Assembly: GCA_036362985.1 (NCBI GenBank) | Contig: JAYGXS010000002.1 | Location: 94,936,559 to 95,000,558, forward strand | DNA: 64,000 nt | Direction of reading: 5' to 3' | DNA from: Ligula intestinalis | Taxonomy: Eukaryota; Platyhelminthes; Cestoda; Diphyllobothriidea; Diphyllobothriidae | Shown here: piece by piece, positions 42,773-53,026 of the stretch | Layout: the number at the start of each line of letters is the position of its first letter | Position numbering within the stretch: position 1 is the stretch's first letter | The notes under the pieces: generated by a model | Told to the model about the DNA's origin: nothing | What the model saw: the letters and a program-made list of their open reading frames with translations, nothing else | Databases searched by the model: none | Made by a program: the position numbers and the translations under genes

Positions 42773-43649
42773 CTCTATGGCTAGCTCATTTAATAGTTTT
42801 GCAGGTATCTAATCCAGACCTGACGACTTCGTTTCTTTGAGCTGTAGAAGTTCTCGCAGAACGGTAGCTTCCGTGAGTGCAACCCAGTCTATGGTCTGCA
42901 TCTCACCCATACTGTAGTTTACAGCGGTGAACTCAGCCTCTCTCGTAAAGACCGACTGAAAGAAGCAGGATAGATGTTCCGCCTTTTCGTTAATCTCGCG
43001 AATTTCTACACCGTCGTCTGTTTTTTTAACAGAGGAATAAGGTCTCTATTTCTAGTGCATTGTCTAGCATAGCTGTAGAAAAGCTTTGGGTTTCCTACTG
43101 CACGGTTTATTAGATTACTCTCGAAGTTTTGGTGGCTAATTCGTATCAGTCTCTTAACCCTGTTTCTCTGCGCCTTATACCTATTGTACGATTCGGGGGG
43201 TCCTCTCTCTGCGATAGATTTTAAAGATCCTTCCTTTGTGGTTTACTTCTCTCTTTAGCGTCGGCGGTAGCCATCGAGGCCTATTTGTTACTTTCTTTAC
43301 CGTGATAGGACAAAAATCGGTAATTAGTCCGTGTAATACGGTTTTGAATGCCGACCAATCATCGAGAACGCACCCGGTAAATATTTCGTTTCAGTCGATC
43401 GCGCTCACTGTGGTTTTCATTTGTGTAAAGTACCCTCTCCAGATGTTGCGTCTGCTTACCGCACTACGATCAGGCACAGAGAAGAGTGAATATTCCCAAT
43501 GTAGCACTACGTGATCACTTTTTCCGAGAGGTGGTAAACAATTTACGACGTCCACGCTATCAGGCGCTTTGGTAAGTACTAGGTCTAAGCAATTGGCTTG
43601 TTGCCCTTCGCGTATTCTGGTCGGATATAGGGCGTGTTGCTTTAGCGTG

Positions 43650-45039
43650 AATGCATTTAGGAAAACTTAGAAATAATAATGAACAGCATTAGGCATATTA
43701 ATTGCTTAAAAAACTATAGGAAGTACTAAGTGTTTGTAAAGAAAAATACAATTTTCTCGATAATCCCGTGATTTTTGCGATCTAAAAAAGAGCTATAAAT
43801 TAGAACAATAAATTTGGATGTTTTTAAGTTGAAAACTTAAAGCAACCACTTTCTTTATACAGAAATAACGTTTCTTTAGTTAAAATATTCTTTTTATTTC
43901 ACCGTTAGTGGATAAATATTTATTTATTTCTTTGTTTTCAGCGTCTTCATTGATAAATTGCGCATCTGTTTGACGTTTACACCAAAACCTTTAAAATAAG
44001 ATATACATAAAGAGCATTTACCGAAAGAAAGTGTTTTCCGATATTCGTTTTAATGATTATGGCCACGTTGCTGATATTAAGAAATGCCTCAAAACAGCAA
44101 ACCACATTGTCGAGAGTGAATCATGTCCGCAGTGGAGTTCGGAAATTACTATTCCTAAGCTCACTGAGAAACTTTCCATACAAGGTTACCTCTTAGAAAG
44201 TGCTTTGATTAGATATTCGGCTGACGAACTTCTGTGTATATTAACTTTTTCCAACGTAATGTAACAATGAAGTTGGACAATTTTGACAATTTCTTTAAGT
44301 TCCTGAATATAAACGCTTCAATTTGTTTGAAGATGAAAGAACTTTCTTCTCTTTTTATAATGGATTGTTTTCCGCATTAGTGGATTTAGTCATCAATCAG
44401 CTTATTGCTTGCGAAGTCAAAAACTGCCACTTTTTGAAATACTTATTATTCTTCTGTCTGTTCCGTTTCTAAATAACGCAAAAGGGAAACGTATAGTATA
44501 CAAAAAACTATATTCCTACCCCACATACTTTCAATAAGACAAATGCGCAAACGACATTTTTGAGTTCAATCAAACTTTCTGACTACACTTTTCTGTTATT
44601 GCATTTTGTGCAAAAAAACTTCACAGGATAGCTAAACATAATTTTTTAAATACAAATCTCTAATATTACCGCAAATAAGTGCGATTCCTTTAACTTGAAT
44701 TCACTTGAATCTGTACAATTTTGGACAAAATTTTCTAGCTCTGCAAGGGATATCTTTCATACCTATTTTAGTTATTTTGGAGCTCCTTCATAGTATAATC
44801 AGCATTACTATGCAGTTTGGTTCTCTCTTTCGTAATAGCATAGGAAATTCCTTCCATATGAGACTACTCCCAATTTCCCCAAAACTAATGGCCATTTATC
44901 TTAATAAACCTAACTCAAATGACGATTAAAATAAGTAAAAGGCTTTCGCAGAATTTAACAAACTGAATGAATCAAAATATACGCTAAAATGCCAGGTCAA
45001 ATTTCATCATGAAACTTGCATGGTCTTTAGTGACTGCTG
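43650..45039 (+). mobile_element. TA-target DNA transposon family, copy 3, 5' end missing
   Basis: Collinear with 20449-22000 from about its 70th base. Shared blocks are 'aaataataatgaacagcatt', 'ttctcgataat', 'gacgtttacaccaaaacctt', 'gatattcggctgacgaactt' and the right terminus 'gactgctg' followed by ta (45040-45041). The left terminus is replaced by the CR1-type element that ends at 43640. Noticeably more diverged than copies 1 and 2. Confidence 0.7.
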
Positions 45040-46224
45040 TACATCTTCTTCCTTTTCTTTTAGACTTTACGTGTAACTGTTCGCAGCACAAAGTCGTCAG
45101 TCTCTGACATCGTCTGTTCCCTGCTTATTGCCCAGCTCCAGTAGAGGGCCTTCGCTTCACATCGGTTCCCTGAAATTCGCTTTCTACCGCGATTGCGCCT
45201 CTTATCGTCTGTTAAAGCCAGCTTATGCCCTCGTGTGGCGCACTGGGTTAAAGTGTTGGGGCGTTACTTCTACCCCCTCCTCTCACCCTTTGTCTCTCAC
45301 CAGTCGCATTTTTCCCACCCGTCCTCACTCTGATTTCGCGAAACAGCATCTCTCTGTCTCTTTATCTCTCACGTTGGCTGCAGTTCTTAGCAGTCACACG
45401 GAGAGAAAGAGCTGGGAGGTGAATTCAATGGCACTTTCTTGGCCGGCGGACCTGCCTGGTGGGCGCCACTAGTCGGTTCACGAGCTTCCTTTCTCTCCCC
45501 GCCCTCCCCGCGTTTTTGTCCACAATGTTCTGTTGCACTTTCGGACGCCTTGCTTTTGGATATTTTATCCTCAAGTTTTTGTTTGGTTCCCATCTGCTGT
45601 CTCTCATTGTTCGCATTGTGCTGTAGGTACAGCTGCTCTCTCTTGTCGTCTTTCTTCCTGTACTACACACTATGTCTGCGTTGTGTGTGTTCGTGTTACG
45701 CTATTCCTTCCTCTCGTGATCATCGCCGGTCTTATCTCAACAGACTGGTTGAATTTCTTTGTCTATATCATCTGCAACTAAAATGGCGTCCCCCTGCCTT
45801 TTAACGCAGGACCCCAAAAATTGACTTAAATTAACCCTGTTTTGGCAACTTTTCTCTCTCCGATTGTTTCAATACATAACTTCTTCTGACGGATGGGTGC
45901 TTGTCGCTCTAGAAGCCGTATCTGTAAGGGTATTGATCGAAGCTCATTTGGTCGCCTCTAAAAAAGAATGAGTTTTCCTATCTGTTCTCTCTGCGGCTCT
46001 ACTTTAAAAGCCGCAGATGGAACATGGCTATTTTCGCGTTCGTATGTGTGGTTTTGTGATTAAGGTGCTCTTATTTTTGGCCCTATTAAGATTCTTGCGT
46101 TCGCGTATTATTACCCTCTATTGTCCAAAATCTGTGTTAGGGTCTCAATCATCAAGCTATGGCCGCTGTCAGAGGCATTCATCAAACCAAAGAGTAGACA
46201 GTAGTATTATATGATGGGGAGCGC

Positions 46225-46440
46225 AGACATGCGGTAAAATAGTGGAGAATATTCGAGTTCCAGGAAGCAGTTGAGAAGAAGATGCGATGACTGGAACAAG
46301 AGTTTTATTTGCGTGACGTTTCGGATTCCGTCGGGAATCCTTAATAATAGGTGATGGTAACATAGTCAGTCATTCGCAGATAGGGTTGAAACATGCACGG
46401 TATGTACGTGTGTGATAATTATTCATTTCTGTAGCCACCG
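46225..46440 (-). repeat. Dispersed repeat with conserved CGAAACGTCA block, copy 1
   Basis: Read on the minus strand: a 7 bp stem, GGATTCC-CGAC-GGAATCC, directly followed by GAAACGTCACGC, then AATAAAACTCTTGTTCCAGT and a CATCTTCTTCTC stretch. The second copy is at 62630-62850 and the foldback at 29295-29412 shares the same block. Possibly a PLE terminal repeat. Confidence 0.65.
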
Positions 46441-46474
46441 CTTGGTTCTTATTTGATGCGGTACAGGCTTGACA

Positions 46475-46866
46475 TTTTGCGTTCGACTCACTAATTGCCT
46501 TGTCAGCGTCGGATGCGGGCCTGATAATTGCGTCAAAATTATGCCAGCTGTCGTCAGTGTTGCAGCTCACTCGATGGGACCCGGCCATATTTTCAACAGG
46601 CCGAAGTAGTCACAGAAGATGATAGCCGCGTGAGCCGGGGCTGCTCGAGTCATGGTTCTCAGGCCCCCTGTCCATCAACAAGCGCAATGATTTGGCGTTC
46701 CCATACGGTTTACTGAGAAGTTTCCTGAGCAGGAGAATCAGTCACGTGGGTAGGGCCGAGCGCAGCATCAATTCTGACGACAGAGGGCATAATTGTCACG
46801 CAATTATCAGGGTCGCATCCGACGCTGACAAGGGAAGTGTGGCAATTAGTGAGTCAAACGCGATTT
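46475..46866. mobile_element. Foldback/MITE, about 390 bp with about 75 bp inverted arms
   Basis: 'gcgttcgactcactaattgc' ... 'tcagcgtcggatgcgggcc' ... 'ctgataattgcgtc' on the left pairs with its reverse complement 'gacgcaattatcag'-like sequence on the right (46786-46866, ending 'ggcaattagtgagtcaaacg'). The centre is unique and relates to 30535-30870. No transposase. Confidence 0.75.
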
Positions 46867-48044
46867 ATTGAAATAGATCAATGAAAGGTAAAAACGCAAA
46901 ATTCAAAATAAACGAAGTACGGGAAATTGGCGAAAAAACCAAAGCTAAGGGTATTGTTTGAATATTTCAAAGCGGACTGCTCCCAGCCCGTGATGACCAA
47001 TTAAACTGAAGGAGAAATTTGAAATTTATAATTGATGTGACTTATGATAGCCGAGACTTAATATGTAATCCAAGTTGACAGCACTTAAAGACCTAAACAT
47101 TAATTCTAAATACTCGTCCTAACATCAACTTCTAATTCTAAGACGCCCACACGGCTCACTGGGAGGCGTGCAGTCCGATTCTGGTGCAAGAACCTGACTA
47201 CCCTAGCAAGATTTTCCGAGCCATCTATCTAGAATCCACCAAATTAATATCGCTTGAACTAGTAAATGGCAGGCTTTGGCAGCTTTGAATAATTCATCCG
47301 ACCGTCTAGCTATTCTCAATTGTGACGGTTTGCTTGGTAAAATCTGCCAAACCACTTGGCTAAAAAGATATTTCTTAGAAGTGAAGACTACGTTGAACAG
47401 CATATCCTGTAGGTACCAGAGGTATTGGGCCGGTTAGTCCTCACAACCACCCCTGGAGTAATTAATAAATAGGCAGTTACGCAATTTCAACAGTCTTTTT
47501 TCTGAAAAATTGAACGTTGACGAAGAAAGCAGATTTTAACGACGGCATATGATTTCGTGAGCTCTTGTCGAACTACGGAATTATTTATTATGGACATGGT
47601 GTCTGTCTGTGCGAACACGTGACTCTTGCAACTTCAAGTGCTCTCCGTGGTGTTGATTAGTACTTACTGGTATATGAATCGCTGAACCGAGCTCCCGGGC
47701 CACTCTCAACTGTCTCCTACGATCTTCTTAGCATTCCACAAGACCGCTTCAAGTGAGTGCATTTGTTGAACTTGACCGTACGTTCCTTTCGCAGATGTAA
47801 TGAGGTGAATCAAGCAAACGTGCAGTCGAAATTTTGGGAGCACTTACTTTGTCCAAGCAAAATCTAGAAGGACTGCGGCCAGCAAATACCGACCAGACTA
47901 CCAGCGCACAATTCTTATTATTTGCAGGGGGCATATATGCTAAAATCCAACAGCGTAGTGGATATGACACGAAACATCGACATTTTGTCTTCGATTAGTC
48001 ATTGATATGGAGAAGAACCTTGTCATATAGCAATCGGCGTAAAA

Positions 48045-48165
48045 GTACGACCATGCAAATCAGTATTTCTGGGCTCATTATCGTCATTCAAACCCAATGA
48101 CCTTAAAGTCAGGCACATTTGCATTTAACGCTTGTAGACTCACTGTTCCGCAGGCACTTTGCCGA
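48045..48165 (-). repeat. Probable diverged SINE copy
   Basis: 'gtatttctgggctcattat' and 'cgtcattcaaacccaatgac' resemble the SINE core. On the minus strand GGGTTTGAATGAC could be a box B and GAACAGTGAGTCTACAAGCG a box A region. Heavily diverged. Confidence 0.45.
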
Positions 48166-49632
48166 CCGCCACCCAGACACATACGCTTGCGCCCAGATAA
48201 TCGCCGCTGCCCAAACGCTACGTGAACAAACCCTGCTCTTCACCACTGAATCATAGAACCTATGCCACCGGAGAGGACACCCCTCGCGTAGTGCTGCATG
48301 CACTGATTGGAGAAAACTTGCACCTGCTCCGCAATCAAGGTTCAGGGAGACTATTTCACAATGACACCTATGCATGCGATAGCTTTGGAGAAGAACAAAT
48401 TTGACAATATAGGGACACATTGGAATCATACTTCAACCACAAGCCCGTTACAAGGAGACATAGGCAAAATTTATGTAGGGCATGCTGCCCTCGAAAGTAC
48501 GGGAAGCATTTTCGAAAGCAGTGGAAGCGATAGCTGACGGGGGAACGAAAGCACGCAAGAATACATGATAACGAATAAAACGCACCAGAAGATCCAATAA
48601 CAACCCGAGTTTCGGAAAGGTATTGGTTTCATTCGACATTTTGAGATTCGGCACAATATCGATATCATCCATTTATTCCGCGTCTGCCCCACAAAAAGGT
48701 GTTACAGGGACGATATTCTGTGCGTGTATGAGTTTTAATTGAGAGTGGGCTTGCACTTAACCTACAGCACTCTCTCTTCCCTTCCACATCTGTGCCCGTG
48801 ACAGTCAAGGACACAAAAGTCAACATCGGTCGCAGGTGGCTGGCACGGCAGGTACAGCTTTTTTGCATGCCACCGCTCCCCATGTTCGGCATTTGTTGTT
48901 AGCACGCAAACACTATAGCCCTTGCCGTACTCTGATGTTACTTTGTGTTAGTTTAGCGTATCGATCATGTGGCCCATGCGGGGCACACCGATTCACCTAC
49001 CATATACCACTACCTAAGTCATAACCGAGGCACACTTTCCACCTGTCATAACGTGTCCCTGGTGTGACTGTTTTTCGTCAGACATCTTGCCCACTGCCAA
49101 TGGAACGTTACCTGGACCTAGAGAGCACATGCTAATAGAATCTTATACCACCTACTAAACGCATCTACTAAATGCTGTTTGTTTTCACATAGGTGAGTGA
49201 CGCATCTATGTGATTGCTTTGATGCAAGTTATCACCATTAACGCCACTTTTAGCACCTGCTGAATATGCCGTCATAATCGACACTCATCTTAGCCATCTC
49301 GTGTGGACCCAGTCGATCATGGGCGCAAATACGATAGGGACCGTTTAGACCACATGGTCCAGTTCAATTTGAATAGCCTGAGCATGCACATTAGAAGCGG
49401 TAAGTGTCAGCTTGTTGACTATGGGGCAAGCCAGTCCGTCCTAAGAAAACACAATTCAACTAAAACCATCCAAAGCTATTTTTCACAAATATCTCATCAT
49501 CCTTATAACACATATAGAGAAATGTAGGCAAAAATACCAAACACTGTGACATCAGAAGTCATTTTTGATGGAAATAGAGTGCAGTGCGACGTATGAAATG
49601 ATATTCACCGTCCGAAAACTTGATTATATTAA

Positions 49633-49733
49633 GCAGTAGTGGCCAGCTATTAAGCCCACCTCGGATCAGACCAAATTGGGCTTAATAAACGGCGGGCTTA
49701 TTAACCGTGGGCTTAATAGCCGGCGACTACTGC
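49633..49733. repeat. 101 bp foldback element with 28 bp arms
   Basis: GCAGTAGTGGCCAGCTATTA at the left pairs with TAATAGCCGGCGACTACTGC at the right. The interior carries further inverted 'gggctta/taagccc' words. The ends CAGTAGTsGCC resemble those of the TA-target transposon family (CAGTRGYCGC), so it could be a very short non-autonomous relative. Confidence 0.75.
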
Positions 49734-49781
49734 ATTATGCTCTTGTGTTCAATATGGGGATAAATACGCCAAGAGCATAAT
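49734..49781. repeat. Hairpin with 12 bp perfect stem
   Basis: attatgctcttg (49734-49745) and caagagcataat (49770-49781) are exact reverse complements, and directly abut the preceding foldback. Confidence 0.7.
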
Positions 49782-52717
49782 AAGAGGCAGCAGGATAACT
49801 ATATGATAACGCCATGAAAATATTAATCAACTTTGATAATTATCGAGGGTCAATGTATCGAAAAGTAGCCTTATAAGGTACAGATGCATAAAATGCCAAC
49901 GACTGAATAATTTTTTTCGCAAAGACACTGCGAAATTATTACAAGAAACATATTAATTTTACGATGTTTCTTGAGCATTGAAAATAACCACGAGCCTACG
50001 AGCCTTTATTTCAGTAATTGAAGAAAAAGCCAGGTATCCCTTCTGCTGTTAAATATACTGCGAAACGAAATCCAGAAGAAAAATGCACTATTATAATCTA
50101 ATTATGCTTGCCTTTGTTAGAAAACAAAGATAGGACGACATATTTACTTACCAGGTGCCCAATTTATAATTAGTAATGTTTAACTGCAGAGAAATGAAAA
50201 CAAATGATTCAAAAGCAGCGTCAGCATCCTCGGGTCCGTTCTACGCTCAGTCGTTAAACCTATTCTAAATATCAGTAGCCTATAAGCGTGTTAGCAAGCG
50301 ATCGAATATTTAGTCTTTGAAAAAGTTTGCCCACTGTGTGTATGTTTGATGCCCGTATACCGTAAAATACAATATATTTTATAGAAGCAGCATACTAGTA
50401 TGTTATCGCGATGATGGCACCAGCTTGCATCTTGAAAAAAGGCGTTAGTCTTACGTATTAAATGGAATTGGAAACGTAGGGACTCTTTGTAGATAATAAT
50501 TTCGGTGAAGTCAAACGTAATCAGCGTTCTCTTCAGGATTTCGCTTATTATTTCTTCGACGGCTTGTAGCCGCTTGTCCACGCCCTTTTGTTAGCCTTAG
50601 AAATCCCTTGATCAAAACCTGCAGTGTCGGTAGGTTGTCGTTGATAGTGGGTGGGTATGTGATTGTGGCAGTGTTACCATGGAAGCGCGATGCAGACGGC
50701 CTATATTTAACCCCTTCATAGTGTTATCTTTATACTGAATTACGGAGGACTCCAAATGATGGCAATATAATTAATAAGCAACTCTGGTTACCTCCAAAAG
50801 ACTACATAGCTAAATTTACTACAAGATTTGTTGGTAGTGCATCAAAGGCGATATACGTACTGCTAATACGCCACCGCAGTCTAATGTGTACCTTTGGTAA
50901 TCTGCACTCTGCTATCCTCGCTTATTAAGATTAAAGTAGAGAGGTGTTATTAGACATCCGCCCTCAAGTTATGCCACATGTAGTAGTCTCTTAAGTTAGT
51001 CTTCCACGTGTTCTACTTGGTTTCGAAAAGTCCTTTAACATAAGCCTGATAAATTGCTAATGGAAATCAAGTGTTGTTCGAACCATGTCTTGTCACCTCT
51101 TCTTCTTCTGTGAAAATTGTACCCTCTGAATTATCCCATGCCGATCTAGCAACGAACTATGGGAGTGCTTAATCACACTACAACAAGAAGACACCTGCTC
51201 GTTATACCGAGTTCTACACGATATTAGCCTCCGAAAAGGCAATAACAGTATAAATCCATGAAATTAGTGCACAACTGAAACATTATAGACTGCGATACGT
51301 TCCACTTTTTTAAAATCATCTACGTTTCTGTGTTAGTGCATTAATCTACACATAAGGTACCTGTTAGTTGCTCGATACTAACGGCGATAACCCGTAGTTG
51401 TTTTCCCGTGTGCTACTAATCCACAAACCAAGCAACCTGTTAAAAATCTCTGCGTAAACTCAACGTATTAGATCTAGAGAGAAGTCAGCAGTAAGTTCAG
51501 TGTTGCATGACAGGAAAGATCAAATGTCTGTTTTGTGTTCAGCCCCTCCGATGAAAATGAACTACATCCCTCAATTAGTCATTAAGTTCGAAGAACTTGC
51601 ACTCAAAAGTGGACCTGCTGCTTGGTCTACATTGTAACTATATTCTATGTGATCATATTCAGTAAGCATTCATGCATTTATAGTCCTCTCTTTCACAAAC
51701 ATTTTCAAAGCATACAAACAATTTCTATAGGGTACAACGGGAATATCTGGTCGGTTAAAGGGTGGGCCTGTAGACCGTTAACAATCTCTTCCGTCAAAGT
51801 ACATATTACTCCTAGACAAGCAAAACCGGAAATAATACGGTCTTCTAAACCCTGCCCTGCTAGGCTGGGCTGCTGGCCTCTCCCATTTGGCGAGGGAAGC
51901 TGTGCTTTAGTGAAGGCAAAAATCGATTTTCTTTACGATTAGGCAGAAACGCGCACACTTCTTGATTTCGCTTGAAGGTCAAAGCTATAACGGAGATTTC
52001 CATGTTTCGCAGTCACTCCATCGCGTATGTGTTTCAGTTAACCGGTGTTTAGGCAGCACAGACTGGCATAATGTTAGCGTATCCTACAACCATTTTACCC
52101 CGTTAAGTGCGGTTTTCGCACTTTTTTAAATGAGAAAACTGAAGTATAGAAAGGTCTGCGTCGTCTGCCTATCTACCCAATTCCGCCTCTGACATTCCTA
52201 TGTTATAAGGATGGAAAGTACAAGTGGACTGTTAAATGTTTTGGTTTCATTGGAGAAAATTAGAGTTGAGATGAGTTTACTCAAAACTTCAAAGTATTTC
52301 TGTCTGAACATGCCTAGAATGTTCCATATATCCTTTTCCCTCCCGATATTAATACCAAACAGATGTGCTTTGTTCATCTGAATAAAACACACTTTTGCGG
52401 CCCGTTTCCCTAGTCAGAAGGACAAGTGATAATTCTTGTCTATATCCTATCATTTGTATCTCTGTCTTTCCATAAGCGTCATCTTCTTACCCTCCAGCAT
52501 TATTTACACACTAATTTGATCATTTTAAATACAAAACTAAAACTTTTTTCAGTTCTTAATGAATACAAAATGCTGCTTACTGTTCTACACACCGTTCGGG
52601 ATCTTCTTGCTATCATATTTACTGTATTTGAATAACGAAAAGCTCTCTCAAGAGTTAAACCGTTAACAATTTTAAAGATTTTCTCATTTTCTTGCTTTTA
52701 GTAATTCCTCCACAGAA

Positions 52718-53026
52718 ATGCTTGGCCGTGTAGCTTGCCGTTCACTTCCAAATGTCACCAGCCTGCTGCGGTCTACCACCCGTTTTCTCCTTTTGACTCC
52801 TCAGAATTGGAAATCAAAATCTCGCGCTTCTACTGAGGATGACATTCTGCGCGAGTCCTCAGCCGTCAGTTTACTTGCACAACACAAATCTGTTAGGCTG
52901 CTGACTGAAGATCTTCCCAAGGAGCTCTCCCACCTGACCCCTCCTGGCTCAGATTCTGAATTTGCCGAAGTTCCCAGTGACAAGCTTAAGTCTTTGATTA
53001 GAAAGATGGGTCTTTCTCTTCTTCTA
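52718..53026 (+). CDS. MTIF3: MTIF3 exon 1
   Basis: 103 codons: presequence, a spacer, and the start of the IF-3 N-domain (SDKLKSLIRKMGLSLLL). Two AG acceptors precede the ATG (cttttag at 52695-52701, ccacag at 52709-52714). The first exon may therefore be joined to a spliced leader or an upstream 5' UTR exon. Donor gtgggt at 53027. An extension to the TGA at 53039 would skip splicing and lose homology. Confidence 0.83.

Larger units (their letters stand above)
41265..43640 (-). mobile_element. CR1-clade non-LTR element, second family, 5'-truncated and decayed
   Basis: The minus strand encodes the end of an endonuclease (LDLVLTKAPDSVDVVNCLPP, SDHVVL). Then come RT blocks (NNYRPVSLTSISCKLMERIV, KQHGFRRGRSCLTNL, VFVDFKKAFDTVPHQRLLYK, SGVSQGSVLGPILFL, MFVDDLKLW) and a C-terminal domain (RPQLEFAIQAWRPWTAKNRK, LERVQRSATKL). 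Several stops and frameshifts are present. The protein differs from the 2A-bearing family; the FVDD catalytic motif and gene order are CR1-like. 3' end near 41265 with att repeats. Confidence 0.87.
40349..52717. other. Gene-poor intergenic region
   Basis: Between the putative AP2A end and MTIF3. It contains a second CR1-type family (41265-43640), a TA-target transposon copy, a foldback/MITE cluster (46.2-46.9 kb) and hairpins (49.6-49.8 kb). In 45050-46000, 47000-49600 and 49800-52600 I see no supported gene; open frames there are short and lack homology. Confidence 0.7.

Noticed and set aside
45128..45804. Overlapping Ser/Leu/Cys-rich plus-strand ORFs
   Set aside because: T/C-rich low-complexity DNA gives spurious hydrophobic frames in all three phases.
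48113..48256. Possible last AP2A exon (AHLHLTLVDSLF... to TAG), phase 0 after a cag
   Set aside because: Weak pyrimidine tract, similarity limited to LTL, and the acceptor region overlaps a diverged SINE-like sequence. The candidate at 40253 is much nearer and better placed.
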